From: Chloroflexota bacterium
GTDB taxonomy: Bacteria; Cyanobacteriota; Vampirovibrionia; Obscuribacterales; Obscuribacteraceae
DNA: 16,399 nt
Direction: 5' to 3'
Assembly (NCBI GenBank): GCA_005240105.1
Contig: SBAT01000107.1
Span: 1 to 16,399, forward strand
Shown: piece after piece, positions 1 through 7,185 of the stretch
Layout: the number at the start of each line of letters is the position of its first letter
Numbering within the stretch: the first letter of the stretch is position 1
Notes under the pieces: generated by a model
Databases searched by the model: none
What the model saw: only the letters and a program-made list of their open reading frames with translations
Told to the model about the DNA's origin: nothing
Position numbers and translations under genes: made by a program

Positions 1-429
1 CTTACGCTTTAAATTCGGCAAAATACGCGGAGACTCAGCATCCAGCGCTTGGCATTGTTTGCGAAAGAAGCCGGCTATGGCTAATTTGCCTGCTTTGCCC
101 TCTGGTATTTGTCTGACCAACTTTTCATACGCATCTTGATCTGTTTTGATTGTAATTTTGTTGAGCCTTAAAAAGACAACTGCACTTGCAGAGGCTGTTC
201 GTTTGTTGCCATCCAAGAACGGCTGGTTTTGGCACAGATGAAATACATAAGCCGCAGCCATTTCGAAAATATCAACATGGAGATATTGCCCGCCAAATCC
301 AGCAGATGGCATAGCTATAGCTGATTGCAGTAATCCTAAATCTCTGATGCCATGCGTGCCACCATACAGATCAATCTGATTATGGTGAATAGCTAAGACT
401 TCTTCGAGACTGAGAAATTCGAGTGACAT
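1..429 (-). CDS. doc: Doc/Fic-family toxin (death-on-curing), partial at left edge
   Basis: Reading leftward from ATG at 429, an open frame of 143 codons runs to the window edge without a stop. Doc proteins are usually about 125-150 residues, so little is probably missing. Family signatures seen: GGTHGIRDLGLLQSAIAMP near residues 23-41, the helix EMAAAYVFHLCQNQPF at 56-71, then the Fic core FLDGNKRTA at 71-79. Known members (phage P1 Doc) transfer phosphate or a nucleotide to a target, EF-Tu in the P1 case, using HxFx(D/E)GNxxR. Here the expected His is Gln69 (codon CAG), while Phe71, Asp73, Asn75 and Arg77 are kept, so activity may be altered or lost, or this may be a natural variant subgroup. 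The start is 10 nt after the stop of an AbrB-type antitoxin gene, the usual antitoxin-toxin order. Family call is firm; activity is uncertain. Confidence 0.88.
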   Translation of the reverse strand, partial: MSLEFLSLEEVLAIHHNQIDLYGGTHGIRDLGLLQSAIAMPSAGFGGQYLHVDIFEMAAAYVFHLCQNQPFLDGNKRTASASAVVFLRLNKITIKTDQDAYEKLVRQIPEGKAGKLAIAGFFRKQCQALDAESPRILPNLKRK

Positions 430-439
430 TTCCCTCTCA

Positions 440-670
440 TTAGTTTTCAGCTAATCGCTTTAGCATGCGCCCATAGTCTCGGTTAGTTTCCTCAAGGGCT
501 TTCTCGAACTTTCGCTTACGTTTTGGGTTCTCAGCCGGCGCAATAACCAAAACGCGGCCGTCAGTAGAAATCTCTAGTGGCGTATCTGGTTCTATCTTGA
601 GTATCTCCATCAAGGCCTTATCAATAATAAGCGCGTAGCTATTTCCGTGCTTGGTGAGGGTTTTTGTCAT
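440..670 (-). CDS. AbrB/MazE-type antitoxin (SpoVT-AbrB fold)
   Basis: This is a 76-residue protein beginning MTKTLTKHGNSYALIID. The HGNSxAL(I/V)I core followed by a short helix and a second beta segment (LEISTDGRVLVIAP) is the swapped-hairpin DNA-binding fold of MazE/AbrB antitoxins. The basic tail (residues 48-76, KRKRKFEKALEE... RMLKRLAEN) is the likely toxin-binding helix. The start at 670 has AGGA at 678-681 with 7 nt spacing. An in-frame ATG further upstream at 715 overlaps the predicted -10 box and the inverted repeat, so it is rejected. The gene sits directly before the Doc-like toxin with a 10-nt gap. It probably neutralises Doc and represses its own promoter through the inverted repeat at 682-721 (inference). 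Confidence 0.87.
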   Translation of the reverse strand: MTKTLTKHGNSYALIIDKALMEILKIEPDTPLEISTDGRVLVIAPAENPKRKRKFEKALEETNRDYGRMLKRLAEN

Positions 671-681
671 AGAATAATCCT

Positions 682-721
682 GAGCTGATGATACATCGTA
701 CTTACAATGTATCATCAGCTC
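682..721. promoter_or_regulatory. 15-bp perfect inverted repeat, likely antitoxin operator
   Basis: Arm gagctgatgatacat (682-696) and its exact reverse complement atgtatcatcagctc (707-721) flank a 10-nt spacer. The right arm covers the predicted -10 box of the antitoxin-toxin operon. A perfect palindrome at this position fits autorepression by the dimeric AbrB-type antitoxin. The repeat is seen; the binding role is inferred. Confidence 0.75.
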
Positions 722-735
722 GAAGAACTCGTCAA
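708..735 (-). promoter_or_regulatory. Predicted sigma70-type promoter of the AbrB-Doc operon
   Basis: On the minus strand, TTGACG (730-735) and GATACA (708-713) are separated by 16 nt. Transcription would start near 701, about 30 nt before the antitoxin ATG at 670. The -10 box lies inside the right arm of the inverted repeat, so an operator-bound repressor would block it. Confidence 0.5.
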
Positions 736-824
736 GTGCTAAATCGCGAGCCTATTAGCCCTAGAAAGGCGGCTAGCGCTATGTTGACGCCAAGACTGAC
801 TTTTGGGGTCTTTTACTCCAGGGC

Positions 825-854
825 TTGCCAAAATTGTGTTCTATGTTTTAGAAT
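825..854 (+). promoter_or_regulatory. Predicted strong promoter giving a leaderless mRNA
   Basis: TTGCCA (825-830) and TAGAAT (849-854) each match the sigma70 consensus at 5 of 6 bases, with an 18-nt spacer. A start point 7-8 nt after the -10 box falls on or next to A862, the first base of the downstream ATG. No Shine-Dalgarno sequence is present, so a leaderless transcript is the simplest reading. Confidence 0.55.
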
Positions 855-862
855 ATAGAACA
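837..862. promoter_or_regulatory. 8-bp inverted repeat over the -10 box and start point (likely operator)
   Basis: Arms tgttctat (837-844) and atagaaca (855-862) are exact reverse complements around a 10-nt spacer that contains most of the -10 box. The right arm ends on the A of the start codon. The position suits autorepression by the first gene product, a helix-turn-helix-like protein. Confidence 0.55.
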
Positions 863-1374
863 TGCTATTACCTCAAGACTTGTACATACTCCTCAAGCTC
901 TCCTGCATAAAGGGGGACTGGAATTTCCGTAGCTTGTCCGCGGAGCTATTTATTAGTGTTTCACAAATTCATCTAGGGCTAAAACGGGCAGCACTGGCAG
1001 GGCTTTACTCAGCCAAACAAAGAAAGCCCAACAGACCTGCACTAGAAGAATTTGTAATTCACGGTGTGAAATTTGTCTACTTCGTCGAGCAAGGCTCCCT
1101 CATATATGGAATTCCAACCTCCTACGCCGGACCACCCCTCAACAAAGTAATCGTTCAGTCAGGTGGACCACAACCTGTATGGCCATATCCAGAAGGCAAA
1201 ACTCTCGGCTATGCAATAGAACCACTGCATCCAGCAGCGCCCAAAGCCGCCTTGATAGATCAGGAATTCTATGAACTGCTATGTCTAGTTGATGGTTTGC
1301 GAGACGGCAGAGCACGAGAAAGGCAAATCGCCGCCACTGAAATTCATAACAGACTGAGAAAAAAGAATGGCTAA
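862..1374 (+). CDS. Winged-helix-like regulator / putative antitoxin paired with a nucleotidyltransferase
   Basis: This is a 170-residue protein that I do not recognise as a named family. Residues about 21-48 (FRSLSAELFISVSQIHLGLK, then RAALAGL) look like a helix-turn-helix in which a candidate recognition helix follows SVSQ. After a linker, residues 62-84 (EEFVIHGVKFVYFVEQGSL) suggest a beta wing or dimer region, and a conserved-looking C-terminal helix (RDGRARERQIAATEIHNRL) follows. The stop overlaps the start of the nucleotidyltransferase by 8 nt, which implies translational coupling. AbiE-type systems pair a winged-helix antitoxin (AbiEi) with a nucleotidyltransferase toxin (AbiEii), and this pair has the same order and logic, though the protein is not clearly AbiEi. 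The start is chosen from the promoter; no SD is visible. Confidence 0.7.
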   Translation: MLLPQDLYILLKLSCIKGDWNFRSLSAELFISVSQIHLGLKRAALAGLYSAKQRKPNRPALEEFVIHGVKFVYFVEQGSLIYGIPTSYAGPPLNKVIVQSGGPQPVWPYPEGKTLGYAIEPLHPAAPKAALIDQEFYELLCLVDGLRDGRARERQIAATEIHNRLRKKNG

Positions 1375-2065
1375 GCTTCAGGACAACATCGGATTGATCA
1401 CCGCCGTTGCAGATGCATTGGGACCATTTGTGACCGATGTTGTCTTTGTTGGCGGAGCTGTTGCACCATTGCTGATAGACTCACATCGACTAACTGACGT
1501 ACGCCCTACTGACGACGTCGATATAATCGTAGAAGCTGTTACCTACAGCAAGTATTCCGCGTTCATAGAAAAATTACGGTCTCAGGGCTTTACTCACGTC
1601 ATGGACGGACCATTATGTCGCTTCACAGTACATGGGGTAACCGTAGATATTATGCCGACCAATGAAAAGATCCTGGGATTCAGCAACAAGTGGTATCCAC
1701 TCGCAATTAAGACAGCACAACCATATGTTCTACCTCAAAATAGAACCATTCAATTGATCAATGCACCAATGTTTCTTTGCACAAAGTTTGAGGCATTTGC
1801 CGATCGAGGCAAGCAAGACTTTCCAGGCAGCTCTGATATTGAAGATATCGTATCTATTGTTAATGGTCGTGATCAGCTGTATCAAGAATGTCTCACAATG
1901 CCCATAGACGTACAACGATACCTAACCGATTCATTCAATTTGATACTAGACGATGAGGATTTTCTCAATGCAATGCCAGGAATGCTTGGGTATGGATCGT
2001 CAGAGCGCGAAGACATCGTCCATTCCAAAATAATGCAATTGGCTACACTAACTCCAAGTTCATGA
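1367..2065 (+). CDS. AbiEii-like nucleotidyltransferase, putative toxin
   Basis: This 232-residue protein carries the DNA polymerase beta-type nucleotidyltransferase signature: VFVGGAVAPLL (residues 27-36) with Gly29-Gly30, then RPTDDVDIIVE (46-56) giving Asp50 and Asp52, and a third acidic residue at Asp94 in VTVDIMP. Downstream, KFEAFADRGKQDF (140-152) and SSDIEDIVSIVNGR (155-168) match the Lys/Asp-rich helical segment typical of AbiEii/MenA-like proteins. Members of that group add nucleotides to tRNA or other targets and act as toxins or abortive-infection factors. All three catalytic acidic positions are present, so it is probably active. It overlaps the upstream regulator by 8 nt. The ribosome site is a weak purine run (gagaaaaaaga), so coupling probably drives its translation. 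The target cannot be told from sequence. Confidence 0.8.
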   Translation: MAKLQDNIGLITAVADALGPFVTDVVFVGGAVAPLLIDSHRLTDVRPTDDVDIIVEAVTYSKYSAFIEKLRSQGFTHVMDGPLCRFTVHGVTVDIMPTNEKILGFSNKWYPLAIKTAQPYVLPQNRTIQLINAPMFLCTKFEAFADRGKQDFPGSSDIEDIVSIVNGRDQLYQECLTMPIDVQRYLTDSFNLILDDEDFLNAMPGMLGYGSSEREDIVHSKIMQLATLTPSS

Positions 2066-2254
2066 AGAAGACTCAGATCCCTTGACAACGGATTTCTTGG
2101 CATTGCCCGGGTAAATGCGCCTATTGACCCGCCTATGTTTCCGTTTGGTTAACAAGAAAGCTAAGAGAAAGCAAAATCTGGGACTTTTCACTCTACAACC
2201 TGACAAGATATTCAATCTAATTTTTTTACTTCGCGGATATCGAGGTTCCTTTTA

Positions 2255-4258
2255 ATGCATGAAGTCACCGTTGGGATCGCTGGTGCAGCCGGAGACGGTC
2301 TGGACAAGTCAGGCGATACACTAGCCAAAACATGTGGCAGGCTGGGCCTATTTGTTTATGCCTACAATAGCTATCAATCAATCATTCGTGGTGGTCACAT
2401 TTGGCTGAAAGTCCGTATCGGACAAGACAAAGTGCGCTCACACGGCGATAAGCTGAATGTGCTTGTTGCCCTCAACCAGGACTCGATTGAACGCCATGCC
2501 GGTGAGATTGAACCAGGCGGAGCAATTGTCTTCAACGGCGACAGACTGAAGTGCGATCCTAAGATGGTCAAGGAAGGTGTACAAATCCTTTCTATTCCGA
2601 TGGGTCAAGTAACAGCTGATGTGGTTAAGGAATTTGGACCGATCCTGCCAATCATGCAAAACACAGTCATGATCGGTGCCGTTCTCAATTTAGGTAATTT
2701 CGACTTCAGCGAAGGCGCAAGCGTTTTAGAAGACACCTTCAAACACAAAGGCGAAAAGGTAATCAACCTCAACGTTGGGCTATTGAAAGCTGGTTTCGAA
2801 TATGCCAAGACGCATTTCAAACCAGTGGCCGGTGAATGGAAGTTCAGCCGTGTCAAAAGACCGTTCACCACAGGCAACGAAGTAATAGCTCTCGCTGCTG
2901 CAGCTGCCGGTTGCAAATTCTACTCAGCCTACCCAATGACACCAGCATCGACCATTCTTCACTGGATGGCTGATCATGCTCAAAAGGTTGGCATAGTCGT
3001 TAAGCAAGCGGAAGACGAATTGTCTGTTATTAACATGGCTATTGGTGCCGGTTTGGCAGGCGTGCGTTCGATGTGCGCTACAGCCGGTGGTGGTTTTGCT
3101 TTGATGACTGAAGCTGTCGGTATGGCAGGCATCATGGAATGTCCGGTTGTTTGTGTTGAAGTACAGCGCGGTGGACCATCAACAGGTCTGCCAACAAAGA
3201 CAGAACAAGCCGACTTGTTCCAAGTCTATGGCGCATCGCAAGGTGAATTCCCACGCTTAATTGTTGCTCCACGCGACACAGCCGATGCTTACGCAACGAC
3301 TGTTGAAGCTTTCCACCTCGCCGACAAATATCAATTGCCTGCTTTGATCATGTCCGACTTGCTCTTGTCTGAGCACCCGGAAACAGTTGATAAAGAAGCC
3401 TTTGATCCAAACGTCAAAATAGACCGTGGACAAGTTGTAAAAGACTGGAATCCGGAAAATGGCAAATTCAAGCGTTTTGCTTTGACCGAATCCGGTATAT
3501 CACCAAGAACACTTCCAGGGACAGCTAACACCTGTTTCGTTTCGGCAACGGATGAACACGACGAAGAGTCAATTCTCATCTCCGACATGTTCACGGTAGC
3601 TCCAATGCGTCGCAAGATGATGGAGAAGCGCGGTCGCAAGATCGACAACATGCTCAAAGATTTGCCAGCACCAAAATTAGAAGGTCCAGCTGATGCTGAT
3701 GTGACATTGGTCACCTGGGGTTCAACCTGGGGTGTTGTGAAGGAAGCCCTTGAGCTTCTTTCTGCAAAGGGCATCAAGGCTAACCACTTGAACATCAAGT
3801 ACATCTTCCCATTCCACGCCAAGGAAGTAAGCGAAATCCTCTCCAAGGCTAAGAAGAAGATTTCCATTGAAGTCAACTTCACCAGCCAGATGGCTCGTTA
3901 TATCAGAAGCGAAACAGGCATTGCCATGGATGGTCATGTCAATCGTTATGACGGCGAACCAATGGAACCGCAATATGTTTGCGATCACGTTGAGAGAATC
4001 CTAGCCGGCAAGCCATTGAATTTGGATGTCACAGAAGAAGAAGCGCGTGAAATGGGTTATCACTACCTGCGTACACACTACGCGGAAAAGATGCGTCCAG
4101 GCAAAATCACCCGTGGCACAAGTAAAGGTATTGCAGAAGATGTCTGGAATGTCGAGCTTGTTGAAAGAACCACAGGCGAGAAACAAGCCGAAATGGTAAT
4201 TGGCATATCGACAGGCGCTACTTATTCATATAAGTCGCTTGTTGCAGCCACCAAGTAA
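2255..4258 (+). CDS. korA: 2-oxoacid:ferredoxin oxidoreductase, fused gamma-alpha subunit
   Basis: KorA works with KorB to convert a 2-oxoacid such as 2-oxoglutarate plus CoA to the acyl-CoA and CO2 while reducing ferredoxin. The 667-residue protein has the gamma domain first (residues 4-180: VGIAGAAGDGLDKSG, then IIRGGHIWLKVRI), followed by the alpha pyrimidine-binding domain with YPMTPAS near 225 and the RGGPSTGLPTKTEQADL motif near 305. Domain II and the CoA-side region follow (VTWGSTWGVVKEAL near 487). About 75 residues after GKPLNL (from roughly 590) extend beyond the ~590-620 typical of fused KorA. GAGG at 2242-2245 precedes the ATG by 9 nt. korB follows after 37 nt. The exact substrate (2-oxoglutarate, pyruvate or branched-chain acids) is not fixed by sequence. 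Confidence 0.92.
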   Translation: MHEVTVGIAGAAGDGLDKSGDTLAKTCGRLGLFVYAYNSYQSIIRGGHIWLKVRIGQDKVRSHGDKLNVLVALNQDSIERHAGEIEPGGAIVFNGDRLKCDPKMVKEGVQILSIPMGQVTADVVKEFGPILPIMQNTVMIGAVLNLGNFDFSEGASVLEDTFKHKGEKVINLNVGLLKAGFEYAKTHFKPVAGEWKFSRVKRPFTTGNEVIALAAAAAGCKFYSAYPMTPASTILHWMADHAQKVGIVVKQAEDELSVINMAIGAGLAGVRSMCATAGGGFALMTEAVGMAGIMECPVVCVEVQRGGPSTGLPTKTEQADLFQVYGASQGEFPRLIVAPRDTADAYATTVEAFHLADKYQLPALIMSDLLLSEHPETVDKEAFDPNVKIDRGQVVKDWNPENGKFKRFALTESGISPRTLPGTANTCFVSATDEHDEESILISDMFTVAPMRRKMMEKRGRKIDNMLKDLPAPKLEGPADADVTLVTWGSTWGVVKEALELLSAKGIKANHLNIKYIFPFHAKEVSEILSKAKKKISIEVNFTSQMARYIRSETGIAMDGHVNRYDGEPMEPQYVCDHVERILAGKPLNLDVTEEEAREMGYHYLRTHYAEKMRPGKITRGTSKGIAEDVWNVELVERTTGEKQAEMVIGISTGATYSYKSLVAATK

Positions 4259-4295
4259 TTCACGAGCCAAAGTAACCAAAGAGGACTAAATAGAA

Positions 4296-5174
4296 ATGGC
4301 AACTGTTGTAGAACTACCAGTAGACTTGTTTAAAGGCCCGGTTGATCCGGACTGGTGTCCAGGCTGCGGCGACTTCGGTGTCTTGAAGTCTGTACAGATG
4401 GCAGCGGCAGCAAATGGTGTTAGACCAGAGAATTTGCTCGTCGTATCCGGTATCGGCTGCTCATCCAACCTGCCTGGTTTCATCCACGCATACGGCATCC
4501 ACAGCTTGCACGGACGCTCAGTTGCAGTAGCAACCGGCGCGCACCTGGCAAACACCGATCTCAAAGTGGTTATCACCGGCGGAGACGGCGACGGATACGG
4601 TATCGGTATTGGACACTTCATCCATGCTATGCGCCGTAATTTGGATGTCACATACGTAGTAATGGACAACCAAATCTATGGTTTGACCACCGGACAAACA
4701 TCGCCTACAACAACGCTTGGTCACCGCACCAAGTCTACGCCAGCCGGCAACGTGGAAATTCCATTGAACCCGCTAGCAATGGCCATTACCTGCGGAGCCA
4801 CTTACGTAGCCCGCGGTTTCTCCGGTGAACAAAAGCAATTAGCCGACTTAATTGCCGGTGGCATTGCCCACAAAGGTTTTGCCTTAATTGACGTATTCAG
4901 CCCATGCGTCACCTACAACAAGGTCAACACTTATCCTTGGTTCAAAGAGCGCGTGTACAAACTGGAAGATCAAAATTGGGATCCAACAGATGAGAAGAAG
5001 TCCCTCGAGAAGTCATTCGAGTGGGGCGACAAGATTCCTCTGGGTGTCCTCTACAAAGCTGATCAGCCAACCTACGAAGATTCCGAACCAATCTTCAAGA
5101 AGGGCGCTCTTGTTAAACAGCCATTAGGCTTGGACAAGCAAATCTTCAATGAACTAATTGAGGAAATGATCTAG
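4296..5174 (+). CDS. korB: 2-oxoacid:ferredoxin oxidoreductase, beta subunit
   Basis: KorB is the thiamine-diphosphate-binding catalytic subunit and carries one [4Fe-4S] cluster. Four candidate cluster cysteines are visible: Cys21 and Cys24 (DWCPGCGD), Cys55 (GIGCSS) and Cys204 (FSPCVTYN), the spacing expected for this family. The TPP/Mg motif is GDGDGYGIG (96-104) followed by MDNQIYGLTTGQTSPT (123-138). At 292 residues it has the normal length. GAGGA at 4281-4285 lies 10 nt before the ATG. It is the last gene of the operon and is followed 31 nt after its stop by a strong terminator hairpin. Confidence 0.95.
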   Translation: MATVVELPVDLFKGPVDPDWCPGCGDFGVLKSVQMAAAANGVRPENLLVVSGIGCSSNLPGFIHAYGIHSLHGRSVAVATGAHLANTDLKVVITGGDGDGYGIGIGHFIHAMRRNLDVTYVVMDNQIYGLTTGQTSPTTTLGHRTKSTPAGNVEIPLNPLAMAITCGATYVARGFSGEQKQLADLIAGGIAHKGFALIDVFSPCVTYNKVNTYPWFKERVYKLEDQNWDPTDEKKSLEKSFEWGDKIPLGVLYKADQPTYEDSEPIFKKGALVKQPLGLDKQIFNELIEEMI

Positions 5175-5205
5175 AGATCAAGAACAACTAAAAGCAATAG
5201 CTTAC

Positions 5206-5242
5206 TTAAAAGAGACTCTGGTTGGACCAGGGTCTCTTTTAA
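5206..5242 (+). terminator. Rho-independent terminator after korAB
   Basis: A 16-bp stem (5206-5221 with 5227-5242) containing a single G-U wobble closes on a 5-nt loop, and its 3' arm ends in TTTTAA. It sits 31 nt after the korB stop. The near-symmetry means it could also stop transcription from the other side. Confidence 0.85.
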
Positions 5243-5276
5243 TACGTAACTCCCAGATATGCCTGATTAACTTCGG

Positions 5277-5305
5277 TTTTCATTGCGCAAGAGCTGGGGT
5301 ATACT
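5277..5305 (+). promoter_or_regulatory. Predicted promoter of the secreted-protein operon
   Basis: TTTTCA (5277-5282) and TATACT (5300-5305, 5 of 6 consensus bases) are spaced 17 nt apart, about 45 nt before the TTG start at 5350 and just downstream of the korAB terminator. Confidence 0.45.
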
Positions 5306-5349
5306 CCTTTCACTAAAGTATTTGAATTCAACTAGATCGCAGGTCGTCT

Positions 5350-6519
5350 TTGTCCAAAGCATTATCAGCTGTCTTGACAGCAATGCTCTTGGTTGCCACC
5401 ACGCCAGGTGGCACAAGCGAAGCCTGGGCATGGCGAAAACACGAGCCGATACGACACCTGGTGACCTTGCCGCCAATTCCGGACAATCCGGAAATTGATG
5501 TGCCACCGCCCGTGATAAAGCAGACAGGCAACAGCAAATCATCTGGTCTAATGCTCAAGGGAGGCGTGCAATTGGTCGTTCCAAAAGGAACACCAATTAA
5601 GCTCAAGTTGGCTTCCGTTCCCAGCACCGGCTTGAAAATGTGGGATCGGGATGAGGACGGCAACTTGTTGCCCGCTCAGCTTGGGCAAAAAATTACTGCC
5701 AAAACTACAGAAGATCTTTTCGTGGCTGATAACAAGGTAATTCCTGCCGGGACTATCTTCCGTGGACAAGTCTCAAGAATCTACGAGCCCAAACGGGTGG
5801 GCCGCCCGGGAGCCTTATCCCTCTCATTTAATGAATTCCAGACTCCCGATGGGCGCAAGTTTGCCTTCCAGTGCGAAGCCGACAACAGAATTGAGTCAAC
5901 TTGGAAAACCAAAGGAAAAGGATTAGGCACAATCGCAGCACACATGGCCGGCGGTGCTGCCACTGGTGCCCTAATTGCTTATCAATTATTTGGACTGGAA
6001 GAAACAATTGCCATGCACGGCTACAACATTGCCGGAGGAGCTGCGGCAGGGGCACTGGGGGGCATAGCAGTTGCCTTACTGCGCAAGGGGCACGTGGCTG
6101 TGTTGGAGCCTGGTGACGACTTAAACTTGTCCATCGATTGCGACCTGTTAATGACAGCCGCTATTGAACCCAAAACTAAGAAAGACCCGAAGCTCGAGGG
6201 TCTGGATATTGAGGTATTAGACGCCAAGGTCATAAAGGACGGACTCGACGGGCATTGTTTAAGAGTCGATGCCTACATCAACAACAACACCAAATATCGC
6301 TTAAGTTCAATAGACCTCTATCTAGAAGATGATAATGGCGGGCGCTTTCCTGTTTGTACAAGCATGGAATGGGACGCAGAAATCTTATTTAGAGTTGAGC
6401 CTTATTCAAGCAAGCACGTCTTGTTTAATTTCCAAGTCGAATTTCCCAAGTTGAAACGTAAGCTCGTCTGGTTGGAGCATGCGTCTCAGACTGTCCTAAC
6501 CAAACAACGACTACCCTAA
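5350..6519 (+). CDS. Secreted/envelope protein with glycine-zipper segments, function unknown
   Basis: This 389-residue protein starts at TTG; AGGT at 5341-5344 is a modest ribosome site 5 nt upstream. Residues 1-27 form a signal peptide (hydrophobic AVLTAMLLVATT, cleavage likely after AWA). A beta-rich segment follows (about 75-175: VVPKGTPIKLKLASVPS, then DNKVIPAGTIFRGQV), a pattern of pore- or scaffold-type beta domains that loosely recalls TrbI/VirB10. Residues about 193-247 hold two small-residue helices separated by a polar turn (GGAATGALIA and GGAAAGALGGIAVALL), typical of glycine-zipper membrane segments. The C-terminal 100 residues (289-389) read as a beta-sandwich. No named family is recognised. 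A TPR gene follows after 14 nt, so the two products probably act together at the envelope. Confidence 0.8.
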   Translation: MSKALSAVLTAMLLVATTPGGTSEAWAWRKHEPIRHLVTLPPIPDNPEIDVPPPVIKQTGNSKSSGLMLKGGVQLVVPKGTPIKLKLASVPSTGLKMWDRDEDGNLLPAQLGQKITAKTTEDLFVADNKVIPAGTIFRGQVSRIYEPKRVGRPGALSLSFNEFQTPDGRKFAFQCEADNRIESTWKTKGKGLGTIAAHMAGGAATGALIAYQLFGLEETIAMHGYNIAGGAAAGALGGIAVALLRKGHVAVLEPGDDLNLSIDCDLLMTAAIEPKTKKDPKLEGLDIEVLDAKVIKDGLDGHCLRVDAYINNNTKYRLSSIDLYLEDDNGGRFPVCTSMEWDAEILFRVEPYSSKHVLFNFQVEFPKLKRKLVWLEHASQTVLTKQRLP

Positions 6520-6533
6520 ATCATGGAGGGGCT

Positions 6534-7094
6534 TTGAAAACCTCACTGCTTATACCAATCGTCGCCCTCATTTGCCTGACACAGGCGACACCTTATGCCA
6601 ATGCCGCACCGCCATCGATAATGCCTGCGCTGCCGGAATCACCAGGTCCATCACCTGATCAGGTACGCGTCAACGACAAAAGAATTGACTTACAAGGTGC
6701 TAGCGCCAACAAGATCAAGGCAGTTGAATTATTGAATGAGGCTACCGGAAATGCAGAAAACGGCAACTTTGCTGACGCTGCCAGAAACCTGGAAGATGCA
6801 ATTCTTTATTTAAATGACAGCGATGCTCAACTGGCAGCTGCGCTGCATATGAATTTAGGTAGTTCCTACGATCACCTGGGCAAATTGGACAAAGCGCTTA
6901 GCGAGTTTGAAAAAGCCTCAAAATTAAATCCGCGCGAATTGGAAATCCTCTATAACGAGGCCATGGTTTTAGAGAAGCTCAAACGCTATGACGAAGCAGT
7001 GGCCAATTTAAACCAGTACGTCACCCGGCAAAAGGACCCCAAGCTGCAACATGAAGCCCTGACAGAAATAGACCGCATAAAGGCGCTCAAATAG
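6534..7094 (+). CDS. Secreted TPR protein
   Basis: This 186-residue protein has a clear signal peptide (MKTSLLIPIVALICLTQATP, cleavage likely after ANA at about 24). After a Pro-rich linker come about three tetratricopeptide repeats: roughly 62-95 (AVELLNEATGNAENGNFADA), 99-132 (AALHMNLGSSYDHLGKLDKA) and 133-166 (YNEAMVLEKLKRYDEAVANL). The start is TTG; GGAGGGG lies at 6525-6531, giving a short spacing of about 4 nt from GGAGG. A five-codon ATG frame (6523-6537) overlaps this site. TPRs mediate protein-protein contacts, so a scaffold role with the upstream secreted protein is likely (inference). Confidence 0.85.
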   Translation: MKTSLLIPIVALICLTQATPYANAAPPSIMPALPESPGPSPDQVRVNDKRIDLQGASANKIKAVELLNEATGNAENGNFADAARNLEDAILYLNDSDAQLAAALHMNLGSSYDHLGKLDKALSEFEKASKLNPRELEILYNEAMVLEKLKRYDEAVANLNQYVTRQKDPKLQHEALTEIDRIKALK

Positions 7095-7100
7095 GAAAAA

Positions 7101-7136
7101 GTCAGAAAACCCCCCGTAAACGGGAGGCTCTCTGAC
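7101..7136 (-). terminator. Terminator-like hairpin between convergent genes
   Basis: Outer stem gtcaga/tctgac (7101-7106, 7131-7136), a 3x3 internal loop, and an inner stem ccccccg/cgggagg (7110-7116, 7121-7127, one mismatch) around a taaa loop. Read on the minus strand, the inner GC-rich stem is followed by TTTT, so it best fits termination of the 78-residue gene on that strand. It may also serve the TPR operon. Confidence 0.5.
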
Positions 7137-7185
7137 AGGAGGAAGGCGGGAGGAAAACTGTTTGTAGGGAAGTTCCTAGGGAGCC

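Noticed and set aside
671..715. Upstream ATG adding 15 residues to the AbrB-type antitoxin
   Set aside because: It falls in the inverted repeat and -10 box; the ATG at 670 has AGGA at 7 nt and begins at the conserved family N-terminus.
2066..2254. Promoter candidates before korA (TTGACA at 2082; TTTTCA at 2185 with GATATT at 2207)
   Set aside because: The first has no -10 box at acceptable spacing and the second is a weak match, so neither was listed. No clear terminator for the nucleotidyltransferase gene was found here either.
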